Under the pieces are notes generated by a model. It did no database searches, was not told the DNA's origin, and saw only the letters and a list, made by a program, of their open reading frames with translations. The translations under genes were made by a program, and so were the position numbers. Below are positions 9,580 to 17,486 of a stretch of 64,000 nt of DNA, piece after piece (the stretch's first letter is position 1; every line of letters begins with the position of its first letter). This DNA comes from JABDOU01 sp041567895 (GTDB taxonomy: Bacteria; Actinomycetota; Acidimicrobiia; Spongiisociales; SHLN01): assembly GCA_041567895.1 (NCBI GenBank), contig JBFGAX010000001.1, positions 1-64,000 of the forward strand. The letters are read 5' to 3'.

Positions 9580-11049
9580 ATGGAGAGAATCGGCATCGTA
9601 GGCGCCGGCACCATGGGCGGCGGGATCGGCCAGGTCGCAGCCACGCACGGTCACCACGTCATGTTGTACGACCATCAAATCGGCGCGGCGGAGGCAACGA
9701 TCCAGAAGATTATCGAGCGCTTGGATCGATGGACGCTCTCGGGCCGGGTTGACAAAGGTGAGGTGACCGACATCATCGGCCGGCTCCGCTTTGCCACCTC
9801 GCTCGAGGATGTGGCGGCGTCGGAAGTGGTATTCGAGGCCGTCAGTGAGGATCTTGCGGTGAAACAGAAGCTGTTTGCGGCGCTGGAAGACATTGTCGGC
9901 AATAACACGATCCTCGCCTCAAACACGTCTTCGTTGTCGATAACCGACATCGCAACGGGCCTCCGCCGTCCGGAGCGGTTTGTGGGAATGCATTTCTTCA
10001 ACCCGGCGCCGATCATGGAGCTCGTTGAGATCGTTTCAGGCGACCGCACGAGCCCCGAAGTGGCTAACCGTTGCTTTGACCTTGCACGAGGTTGGGACAA
10101 GAGCCCAATCATGTGTCGATCACATCCCGGTTTCGTAGGCAACTTCGTCAACCGCCCGTTCTATCTCGAAGCGCTGCGAATCCGCGAGGAGGGGGTGGCG
10201 GACGAACGAACCATCGACAAGCTCATGGTAGAGGCAGCCGCTTTTCGAATGGGTCCGTTCGAGCTCATGGATCTGGTAGGCGTGGATGTGAATCTCGCGG
10301 TGAGCGAGACTATTTGGAATGCGCTCGAACGAGACCCTCGCTTCGAACCCAGCGGCATTCAGCGCACGATGGTGAAACTAGGAAACCTCGGACGAAAGAC
10401 CGGGCAAGGCTTCTATCAATACGAGTTCAGCGAGGCGCCCTCGAGCCATCGGATCGTCCCACCTGGAGAGCGGGCGACTTCGATTCGTGTCGGGCCGACC
10501 CCGGGAGGACTGGACGAGCTCGTCCAACGTGCCCGTGAACGAGACATCGTCGTGACGACCGGTGCGGAGATTGATGGGATAGAGGTCGGAGAGGTTCGAC
10601 TGCTCTTGAGCGACGGTTATACGGCCAGGGAACACACGATGGGTTCGGCAATTCCCGCTGTGCTGGTTGATTGGGCACACGATTTGTCGACCGCGTCGAC
10701 GCTCGGGATTGCCTCCGATGTGCCGCGGGCCTTGTCGGCTGCAGCAGGATTCTTGGATCAGATCGGAGTCGAAGCCATCCACCTCAACGACTCCTCCGGG
10801 CTGGTTGTCGGAAGAATCGTCTCCTGTCTCATCAACCTGGCTGCCGAAGCGCTCGAGAAGAAGGTCGCCACCCGGGCGGACATCGACTCCGCGATGTTGC
10901 TCGGGTTCAACTACCCCGAAGGTCCGCTCTCCTGGGGGCGGCGATTGGGACCTGCGGCCGTCGACAGGATCCTTCGACAAATGGGTGAGCACCTCGACGG
11001 CGGCCGTTACGGTCCAACCGATGCATTAGAAGCTGCTCTGGCTACGTAA
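9580..11049 (+). CDS. 3-hydroxyacyl-CoA dehydrogenase (two C-terminal domains)
   Basis: An NAD-dependent dehydrogenase of 489 residues oxidising 3-hydroxyacyl-CoA to 3-oxoacyl-CoA. The Rossmann fold opens with VGAGTMGGGIGQVAA. Next come ASNTSSLSI and the substrate-site motif GMHFFNPAPIMELVEIV with its catalytic His. The first C-terminal domain spans about residues 185-285. A divergent linker follows, then a second copy of the 3HCDH C-terminal domain ending in NYPEGPLSWG (about 375-485). This two-domain layout matches PaaH-type enzymes rather than the ~290-residue Hbd form. It lies divergently beside an importer operon that includes an acyl-CoA synthetase, so a shared catabolic role is plausible. 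Its 3' end overlaps the tyrS 3' end by 8 bp. Confidence 0.9.
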   Translation: MERIGIVGAGTMGGGIGQVAATHGHHVMLYDHQIGAAEATIQKIIERLDRWTLSGRVDKGEVTDIIGRLRFATSLEDVAASEVVFEAVSEDLAVKQKLFAALEDIVGNNTILASNTSSLSITDIATGLRRPERFVGMHFFNPAPIMELVEIVSGDRTSPEVANRCFDLARGWDKSPIMCRSHPGFVGNFVNRPFYLEALRIREEGVADERTIDKLMVEAAAFRMGPFELMDLVGVDVNLAVSETIWNALERDPRFEPSGIQRTMVKLGNLGRKTGQGFYQYEFSEAPSSHRIVPPGERATSIRVGPTPGGLDELVQRARERDIVVTTGAEIDGIEVGEVRLLLSDGYTAREHTMGSAIPAVLVDWAHDLSTASTLGIASDVPRALSAAAGFLDQIGVEAIHLNDSSGLVVGRIVSCLINLAAEALEKKVATRADIDSAMLLGFNYPEGPLSWGRRLGPAAVDRILRQMGEHLDGGRYGPTDALEAALAT

Positions 11050-12223
11050 GTCTGATGTAGCGGCGTTTGCCGACCTGCACCACACGGCCGACGAGCTCGG
11101 CCCGGTCAAAGTCCTCGATCGTCACCGCATCACCGCCGTCGATCCGGACTGCTCCTTGCTTGATCATCCGACGTCCTTCACCATTCGAGGTCACGAGGCC
11201 GGCGTCGCAGAGGACGCCTGGGAGCCAAACCTGATCAGTCTCCGCCATGACGAAGTTGTCAATTTCGTCCGGGAGGGCGTGGTCGACAAACACACGATCG
11301 AAGGCCGCCTCCGCCTCCGCGGCAGCCGCATCATCGTGATAGAGAGCAACGATGGTCCGGGCGAGTTGTCGTTTTGCGCGCCCGGGATGCAGCGAACCAT
11401 CCTCGACACTGCCAAGCACGCTGTCGATGTCAGCGGGTTCCAGCTCGGTAGCGAGACGGAAATACTGCTCCATGGCCGTGTCCGGAACGCTCATGACCTT
11501 CCCGAACATATCGCTCGCGTTGTCGTCGACACCTATGTAGTTGCCGAGCGACTGCGACATCTTCTGAACGCCATCGGTTCCAACCAGGAGCGGAACGGTC
11601 ATCGCAACCTGGGGAGGCTGTCCGTATCTTGCCTGAACCGCCCTTCCCATGAGGAGGTTCCATAGCTGATCCGACCCTCCGAGTTCTATATCTGCTTCAA
11701 CGGCCACCGAGTCGTAGCCCTGCAGCAGCGGGTACATGAACTCGAGCATGGAAATAGGCTCGCTCGCTGCGGTCCTCTTCGAGAAATCATCACGCTCCAT
11801 CATCTGGGCGACGGTTGTCGACGATGTCAGCTCTAGGACGTCTGCCATGTTCAACGGTTCCAACCACTCCGAGTTGTACCGAATCTCCAGGGGTTCGGGA
11901 AGCAGTACCCGTCGAAAACCATCGAGGACGTTGGCCGCATAGCCCCGAACCTCCTCGGCACTCAGCCTCTTTCTCGTCGCGCTCTTTCCACTGGGATCGC
12001 CTACCCGTGCGGTGAAGTCGCCGACGATCAGCACAGCGATGTGGCCTTCTTCTTGGAACTGCCGCAGCTTTCGCAACACCACTGCCCAGCCGAGGGTGAC
12101 CTGAGGAGCGGTCGGATCCATTCCGAGCTTGACGCGCAAAGGTCGATCGAGCGCCAGCTTCTCGTCGAACTCCGATTCCGGCGCAATCGTATCCACGCCG
12201 CGCAGCAATTTGTTTCTATTCAT
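11042..12223 (-). CDS. tyrS: tyrosyl-tRNA synthetase (type 2) with altered HIGH motif
   Basis: Charges tRNA-Tyr. The protein is of the shorter type 2 family: KLGMDPTAPQVTLGWAVVLR, then GDFTARVGDPSGKSATR, then the KMSKS loop as KMSQS, and a C-terminal S4 RNA-binding domain (LVTSNGEGRRMIKQGAVRI). In most homologues the first motif ends HLGH; here it reads TLGW, so both histidines are replaced. The rest of the enzyme is intact and it is the only tyrS in the window. I start at ATG 12223 (MNRNKLLRGV), which fits the family. A TTG at 12265 would add 14 residues. Neither start has a strong ribosome binding site. Confidence 0.92.
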   Translation of the reverse strand: MNRNKLLRGVDTIAPESEFDEKLALDRPLRVKLGMDPTAPQVTLGWAVVLRKLRQFQEEGHIAVLIVGDFTARVGDPSGKSATRKRLSAEEVRGYAANVLDGFRRVLLPEPLEIRYNSEWLEPLNMADVLELTSSTTVAQMMERDDFSKRTAASEPISMLEFMYPLLQGYDSVAVEADIELGGSDQLWNLLMGRAVQARYGQPPQVAMTVPLLVGTDGVQKMSQSLGNYIGVDDNASDMFGKVMSVPDTAMEQYFRLATELEPADIDSVLGSVEDGSLHPGRAKRQLARTIVALYHDDAAAAEAEAAFDRVFVDHALPDEIDNFVMAETDQVWLPGVLCDAGLVTSNGEGRRMIKQGAVRIDGGDAVTIEDFDRAELVGRVVQVGKRRYIRLT

Positions 12224-12300
12224 TCGACGGGAGCTTATGGCGGGCCCCAAATGGAGAGGAGTCAATGATTGCAGGATCCCGGCGCGATCAACGAACTACT

Positions 12301-13602
12301 TCAAGCAGCCTGTTCTTCTCGAAGAGCCGCAGGGAGATCCAGAAGAAAACTGCTGATTCCATCAGAGCCGTCGTAGAGGAGAGTCCCGCCCATCTTTTCG
12401 GTCAGCATTCGCGAGATGGGCAAGCCGAGGCCCATCGAACCGGAGATGCGCTGGCCGCCCGATACCTGCTCAAACTCCTGAAAGATGCTCTCCCTCTCGG
12501 CGGCGTCCACGCCGGGCCCGTCGTCGACAACCCACAACCGGCAGCGCTCACCGACCCGGCGGATCTTCACCTGCACATTTGGCCCCCCGTATCGGAAAGC
12601 GTTCGTCAGGAGATTACGAATGATCTGACGAATTCGTGCCGGGTCGCCAACTGCTTTGCACGACGTGGTGTCAGAATCAATCGAGACCCGTGCATCGGAG
12701 TCCAGTCCTTCCAGAACCTGGGCCGTCTGCGCGATGAGATCCACATCTACGTTGTTGACCTGAAGCGTGCCCGACTCTGCTTTGGCGGCTACCAGTAGAT
12801 CTTCGATGAGACCGGACACATCGGTGGCCTGATGACCCACGGTCCTGAGCAGCGATCGGCGTTCGTCGAGCGACAGGTCGCTGTCGGGGTCCACGAGCGT
12901 CTCGATGAATCCCACGATGGATGTCAGCGGGGTACGAATCTCGTGCGAAACGGTTGCCATGAACGTTTCCTTCTGCTTCATCGTGAGCTCGAGTTGCTCG
13001 TGACGCCGTTCCAGTTCGTCAACGGTCCATCTCAATTCGAGGAGAGCCATCACCTGCGTCGACAACGCGCGCAGCGCTGCTTGCTGTTCGTCGGTGAGCT
13101 GGCGCGGTTCGCGATCGATCACGCACAAAGTCCCCAATGCACTGCCGCTCGTGGTGACGAGAGGCACGGCCGCGTAAAAACGGATGGATGGAGCTGAAAT
13201 AACGAGCGGATTGTCTGCGAAGCGGTAATCGGAGGCCGCGTCCCGGACGATCGTCATCTCGTTCGGCTCCAGAATCGCATAGCCGCAGAACGCGTGCTCG
13301 CGGGGCAGCTCCGAAACCGGGACGCCCACCCTGGATTTGAACCATTGACGATCGCGGTCGATCAGGTTGATGAGGGCTATGGGAACGTCGCAAATCTGCG
13401 ATGCCAGCAGAGTGATCGCGTCGTAGGCCTCTTCGGGCAGCGAATCCAGAATGTCGAGCGATTCGAGCTCCGCAAGACGCGCTTCCTCATTTTCGGGAAA
13501 CGGGGCACCGGCCTTTGTTTTCTCGCTCACGTTGATTTGATCGGCATCAAATGCGCCCCACTTAATGGTGTGATTACCTCGTCGCAGAAATCCAAATGCC
13601 AC
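12301..13602 (-). CDS. GAF-domain sensor histidine kinase
   Basis: A soluble-looking sensor kinase of up to 433 residues. A GAF domain occupies about residues 55-190 (DRDRQWFKSRVGV, ending GSALGTLCVID). A short coiled linker leads to the dimerisation domain with the phosphoacceptor in VSHEIRTPLTSIVGF. The ATPase domain follows, with RNLLTNAFRYGG (N box), VVDDGPGVD (G1) and GSMGLGLPIS (G2). No membrane segment is visible, so the GAF domain probably senses a cytoplasmic signal or redox/light cue; the ligand is unknown. No response regulator gene is adjacent. The start is uncertain: GTG 13602 leaves only 42 bp to the divergent PBP gene, while GTG 13530 would leave 114 bp. Neither has a good ribosome binding site. 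Confidence 0.88.
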   Translation of the reverse strand: MAFGFLRRGNHTIKWGAFDADQINVSEKTKAGAPFPENEEARLAELESLDILDSLPEEAYDAITLLASQICDVPIALINLIDRDRQWFKSRVGVPVSELPREHAFCGYAILEPNEMTIVRDAASDYRFADNPLVISAPSIRFYAAVPLVTTSGSALGTLCVIDREPRQLTDEQQAALRALSTQVMALLELRWTVDELERRHEQLELTMKQKETFMATVSHEIRTPLTSIVGFIETLVDPDSDLSLDERRSLLRTVGHQATDVSGLIEDLLVAAKAESGTLQVNNVDVDLIAQTAQVLEGLDSDARVSIDSDTTSCKAVGDPARIRQIIRNLLTNAFRYGGPNVQVKIRRVGERCRLWVVDDGPGVDAAERESIFQEFEQVSGGQRISGSMGLGLPISRMLTEKMGGTLLYDGSDGISSFLLDLPAALREEQAA

Positions 13603-13644
13603 GAATGGAGGGGCTTAGGGGGTACCTTGCGCGCAGGAGTAAGT

Positions 13645-16038
13645 ATGAAAAGAGCCTTGCTGGCCCTCGCGCTGGTCGTTTCAGCCTGCACAATTCAGCA
13701 AACCGACGACCCCGGTATCGGAGAACACGCGCTCACGACTCTCGTATTCGCGGCTGACGGCAGCGTTTTGGCCGAGTGGCACGCCGGCGAAGATCGCATC
13801 ATGACCACGATCGATCAAATTCCCCAGCACATGATCGACGCGGTCGTATCTATCGAAGACGAACGATTCTGGACACACGCGGGTGTGGACGTGCAGGCCA
13901 TAATGCGGGCCGCGCGTGTCAACACGGAGGTCGGTTCCATTGTCCAGGGGGGATCGACGATCACCCAGCAGTACATCAAGAACACCCTTCTGACGAACGA
14001 GGTGACGCTCGAGCGAAAGATGGAAGAGGCGAGCCTCGCTCTCAAGCTGGAGTCGACGCTCACCAAGGAAGAAATCCTCGAGAGGTACCTCAATACCGTG
14101 TATTTCGGTTCCGGGGCCTACGGCATATCGACCGCTGCGGCGAGCTACTTTGGAAAACCGGTCTCGCAATTGACGGTTTCGGAGTCTTCGTTGCTGGCCG
14201 GCTTGATTCAGGCGCCTTCGTCGATCGACCCCAGGAACAATCCCGAAGGCGCCCTCGCTCGCCGAGAGCTGGTACTGCAAAAGATGGTTGAGCTGGACTA
14301 TGTGGATTACGCAACGGCGGCCACGGCCAACGTGCAGCCTCTCGTTCTCGCCCCCCGACCCACGGACAGCCTCAGGACCCGCTACCCCTATTTCGTCGAA
14401 GAACTCAAGAGGCGCCTGCTCGACGATGAGCGACTCGGCGCTACGCCTACCGACCGCTACAACACGCTATTCAAGGGCGGTCTTCGCATCTACACGACCA
14501 TCGACCCGGCGTCTCAGGCCATGGCCGAGCAGGCCATAGCCAATGTCGTGCCAGAGGACGGTCCTGATGTGGCTCTCGTAGCCATTGAGCCGGGAACCGG
14601 AATGGTGCGCGCCATGGTGGGCGGGAGGGACTTCTATGACGAGGACGACCCGATAGCGATGTTCAATCTTGCTACCCAGGGACAGCGACAGCCGGGGTCG
14701 GCTTTCAAACCGTTTGTCCTCGCTGCGGCGCTTGAAAGTGGCGTCGAACTCGATGACATCATCGGCGGCGGACGGGAGGTTGTGATCGAGACCGATGCCA
14801 GGCCGTGGGAGGTCGAAAATTACGCAGGTCTTCGCTTTCCTGATCTACCTGTCCTGGAGGCGACAGTGTTCTCGGTCAACGTGGCGTACGCCAGGCTGGT
14901 CGACATTGTCGGTCCGGAGAAGGTCACCGAGATTGCAGGGCGTCTCGGCATCACGGGCACGTTGCTTCCCTATCACGCCCTGGCGCTGGGCGCTCAGGAG
15001 GTGTCGCCAATCGACATGGCGTCTGCATACTCAACATTTGCGGCCGGCGGTCTCCATTCGGAACCAACGTTTTTCACTCGCATCGAGACGACGGACGGTG
15101 ACGTTGTGATCGACAATGCCCCACCGGCAAAACGCGTCATCGACACCTGGATCAGCGATCAGGTGACAACGGCCCTCACCCAGGTCGTCGAACGAGGTAC
15201 CGGGGTCAGGGCCAATATCGGTCGGCCGGTCGCGGGCAAGACCGGAACGTCTCAGGATCACAAGGACGCGTGGTTCGTTGGCTACACGCCGCAGCTCTCC
15301 GCGGCGGTATGGGTCGGCTTCGCGGAATCACCTGCTCCCATGGAAGAACCCAACACACCTTTCAGCATCACCGGGGGAACGTGGCCGGCCGAGATCTGGG
15401 CCAACTTCGCCGCAGGAGTCCTGAACGGAGTTTCATACGGCAGCTTGGCTGGAGCCCAAGATCTCGACTTGATTCCGGTCGCGATCGACACCGTGACCGG
15501 CCTGCTCGCCGGACCGGCGTGTCCTCGCGAATTCGTCGTGACGGTGTATCTGCCCGCTGATGCCATCCCGACCGAAACATGTACGCTCCAGACCCTTCAA
15601 TCGTCCGGCTCGAACCTCCGACCTGGATTCGTACCTGCGGTTGTCGGCAAGCCGATCACCGACGGAGTAGCCGATCTCAATGCGTTGGGTTACGACGTCA
15701 AGGTCACCTGGGTTGACGGTGAAATCAGCGGCACCATCTCCGAACAGGATCCACCGGCTGAAACCGAGCTTCTCTACGGTTCTACCGTTGGGATTTCGGT
15801 TGTCGGCCCGGAACCAGGTGCCGAAATGCCGGACGTTTTGGCCTTTACCAGCGAAGCGGCGGTCGCGGAACTCACCGTGCGCGGTATTCCCGTTCGGATC
15901 ATCGAAGAGACGGAAGACAACCCGTCAGACGCCAAACGGCGCGCGGGCCGGGTCTGGAGTCAAACTCCGGCAGCAGGATCGGTGCCGCAGGAAACGGCGG
16001 TGATCTGGGTAAATCCGACCACCGATGGTGGCGACTAG
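13645..16038 (+). CDS. class A penicillin-binding protein with two PASTA domains and a lipobox
   Basis: A bifunctional peptidoglycan synthase of 797 residues. The glycosyltransferase 51 domain has EDERFWTHAGVD (catalytic Glu71) and GGSTITQQYIKN. The transpeptidase domain has SAFK (Ser352, Lys355), SVN and KTGTSQD. Two PASTA repeats occupy about residues 655-790. ATG 13645 follows AGGAG; an upstream open frame is not needed. The N-terminus is short (KRALLALALVVSAC) and ends in a lipobox with Cys15, so the protein may be lipid-anchored rather than held by the usual membrane helix. It is transcribed away from the histidine kinase. The stop overlaps that of the glycosylase gene on the other strand in a shared CTAG. 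Confidence 0.93.
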   Translation: MKRALLALALVVSACTIQQTDDPGIGEHALTTLVFAADGSVLAEWHAGEDRIMTTIDQIPQHMIDAVVSIEDERFWTHAGVDVQAIMRAARVNTEVGSIVQGGSTITQQYIKNTLLTNEVTLERKMEEASLALKLESTLTKEEILERYLNTVYFGSGAYGISTAAASYFGKPVSQLTVSESSLLAGLIQAPSSIDPRNNPEGALARRELVLQKMVELDYVDYATAATANVQPLVLAPRPTDSLRTRYPYFVEELKRRLLDDERLGATPTDRYNTLFKGGLRIYTTIDPASQAMAEQAIANVVPEDGPDVALVAIEPGTGMVRAMVGGRDFYDEDDPIAMFNLATQGQRQPGSAFKPFVLAAALESGVELDDIIGGGREVVIETDARPWEVENYAGLRFPDLPVLEATVFSVNVAYARLVDIVGPEKVTEIAGRLGITGTLLPYHALALGAQEVSPIDMASAYSTFAAGGLHSEPTFFTRIETTDGDVVIDNAPPAKRVIDTWISDQVTTALTQVVERGTGVRANIGRPVAGKTGTSQDHKDAWFVGYTPQLSAAVWVGFAESPAPMEEPNTPFSITGGTWPAEIWANFAAGVLNGVSYGSLAGAQDLDLIPVAIDTVTGLLAGPACPREFVVTVYLPADAIPTETCTLQTLQSSGSNLRPGFVPAVVGKPITDGVADLNALGYDVKVTWVDGEISGTISEQDPPAETELLYGSTVGISVVGPEPGAEMPDVLAFTSEAAVAELTVRGIPVRIIEETEDNPSDAKRRAGRVWSQTPAAGSVPQETAVIWVNPTTDGGD

Positions 16039-16589
16039 TTGCCCGAAGTCGCAATCTCGGCGGCCGCCACGAATCTCCACGGGTAGTCGACGGCCTTACT
16101 TATACCGATGCGGGGGGTCGTCAGGATCGGTCGATCCAGCGGACCTCCCGCAATGAGCCGTATCGGACCGGAATCGAGACCGGCGCCGTCGTGATCACCG
16201 GTGATTCCGAGTGCCTGTGATAGCTTTCCCGGCCCGTCTACCAAATTGTCGGATCGACCGCGCCGTTGCTTGATGATGTCGACGCCCTCGGCGATCTCTC
16301 CTCCACGGATCAGGACGGCCGAAGGTTGCCCCGGTGGGTTCAGGACGATGTTCGAACACCAGTGCATCCCATAGGACCGATAGACGTAGAGATGACCGGG
16401 AGGACCGAACATGGGACTGTTGCGGGCCGTCCGGCCGCCGAATGCATGGCTGGCCGGATCGTCCCCTCCCGAATATGCCTCCACTTCGGTGATGACGACT
16501 TCCGTGACGCCTTCCGCAAACTCCGTGCGAAGACGAAACCCCAACAACTGCGGAGCAATCTCGTGCGGTAGCCCTACCAGCTCGATCAT
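16035..16589 (-). CDS. 3-methyladenine DNA glycosylase (AAG/MPG family)
   Basis: A base-excision repair enzyme (184 residues) that removes alkylated purines. The family motifs are TEVEAYSGGDDPASHAFGG (containing the catalytic Glu), RN-MFGPPGHLYVYRSYGMHW and VLIRGGE. I choose ATG 16589 (MIELVGLP) because it overlaps the argF stop as ATGA; the frame stays open eight codons further. It is therefore probably co-translated with argF. Confidence 0.92.
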   Translation of the reverse strand: MIELVGLPHEIAPQLLGFRLRTEFAEGVTEVVITEVEAYSGGDDPASHAFGGRTARNSPMFGPPGHLYVYRSYGMHWCSNIVLNPPGQPSAVLIRGGEIAEGVDIIKQRRGRSDNLVDGPGKLSQALGITGDHDGAGLDSGPIRLIAGGPLDRPILTTPRIGISKAVDYPWRFVAAAEIATSGN

Positions 16590-17485
16590 CGAGATTCCAT
16601 GTCGCCGAGACATTCGAGAAGAATCGATTTGAATGCGTGCAGGCGATTCTCGGCTTGATCGAACACGCGAGAAGCTGAACTCTCAATGACTTCTCGTGCC
16701 ACTTCCTCGTCGTCATGGGCCGGCAAACAGTGGAGGAAAATCGCTTGGGTATCCGCCAGAGACATGAGCTCGGGCGTAACCCGGTAATCGGCGAAATCCG
16801 ACCTGCGATCCCCGGCGTGCTCTTCGTCTCCCATCGAGGTCCAAACGTCTGTGTAAACCACATGGGCGCCGCTGACGGCCTCCGCTGGATTACGAACGAG
16901 TTCGACCACGTCGCCGCCCGCATCGACAAACGACGGAGCAGGGTCATAGCCTTTCGGACTGGAGATGCGAATGTTCATGCCGGTACGATGCGCCGCGTGG
17001 ATCAGCGAATGAGCCACGTTGTTTCCGTCGCCCACATAGGCGAGAACCGTGCCCTCGAGCGGGCGGTGCTCGGCGATCGTCACGACGTCGGCAACGGCCT
17101 GACACGGGTGTTCTGCATCTGAGAGGAGATTGATCACGGGCATGGCGGTGGTCTCGGCGAATTCTGTGAGGGTTGCATGCTCGAATACCCGCATTGCGAC
17201 GGCCGCCAAATACCGTTCCATGACGCGAGAGACGTCACCAGGCGCCTCGCGTGTTCCCACGCCGATCTGTTCCTGAGAAACGACCAGTGCATGACCGGCC
17301 ATCTCGGCAACGCCGACGAAACTACTGAGGCGCGTGCGAAGCGAGGGCTTAGCGAAGAACAGACCGATACTGCGGCCGGCCAGCGCTGTGCTGTAGTCGT
17401 CTGGATGGGCCTTCATATCGAGCGCACGGTGCACCACCCGGTCCCATATTTCCGAGCTGAAATCGGCTGCGCTCAGAAAATGCAC
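16586..17485 (-). CDS. argF: ornithine carbamoyltransferase
   Basis: Transfers the carbamoyl group from carbamoyl phosphate to ornithine to give citrulline in arginine synthesis. In 299 residues the carbamoyl phosphate motif appears as SLRTR (STRTR in the classic enzymes). HPCQ, the ornithine loop DVWTSMGDEE and the catalytic HCLPAH are all present, which favours ornithine over aspartate as substrate. It starts with GTG 17485, one base after pheT. No other arginine genes are in the window. Carbamoyl phosphate would come from the CarAB encoded at 37019-41412. Confidence 0.9.
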   Translation of the reverse strand: MHFLSAADFSSEIWDRVVHRALDMKAHPDDYSTALAGRSIGLFFAKPSLRTRLSSFVGVAEMAGHALVVSQEQIGVGTREAPGDVSRVMERYLAAVAMRVFEHATLTEFAETTAMPVINLLSDAEHPCQAVADVVTIAEHRPLEGTVLAYVGDGNNVAHSLIHAAHRTGMNIRISSPKGYDPAPSFVDAGGDVVELVRNPAEAVSGAHVVYTDVWTSMGDEEHAGDRRSDFADYRVTPELMSLADTQAIFLHCLPAHDDEEVAREVIESSASRVFDQAENRLHAFKSILLECLGDMESR

Positions 17486-17486
17486 G

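Noticed and set aside
13294..13644. N-terminal extension of the PBP by an upstream open frame
   Set aside because: It lies antisense to the GAF domain of the histidine kinase, and the ATG at 13645 has a good AGGAG and a signal peptide.
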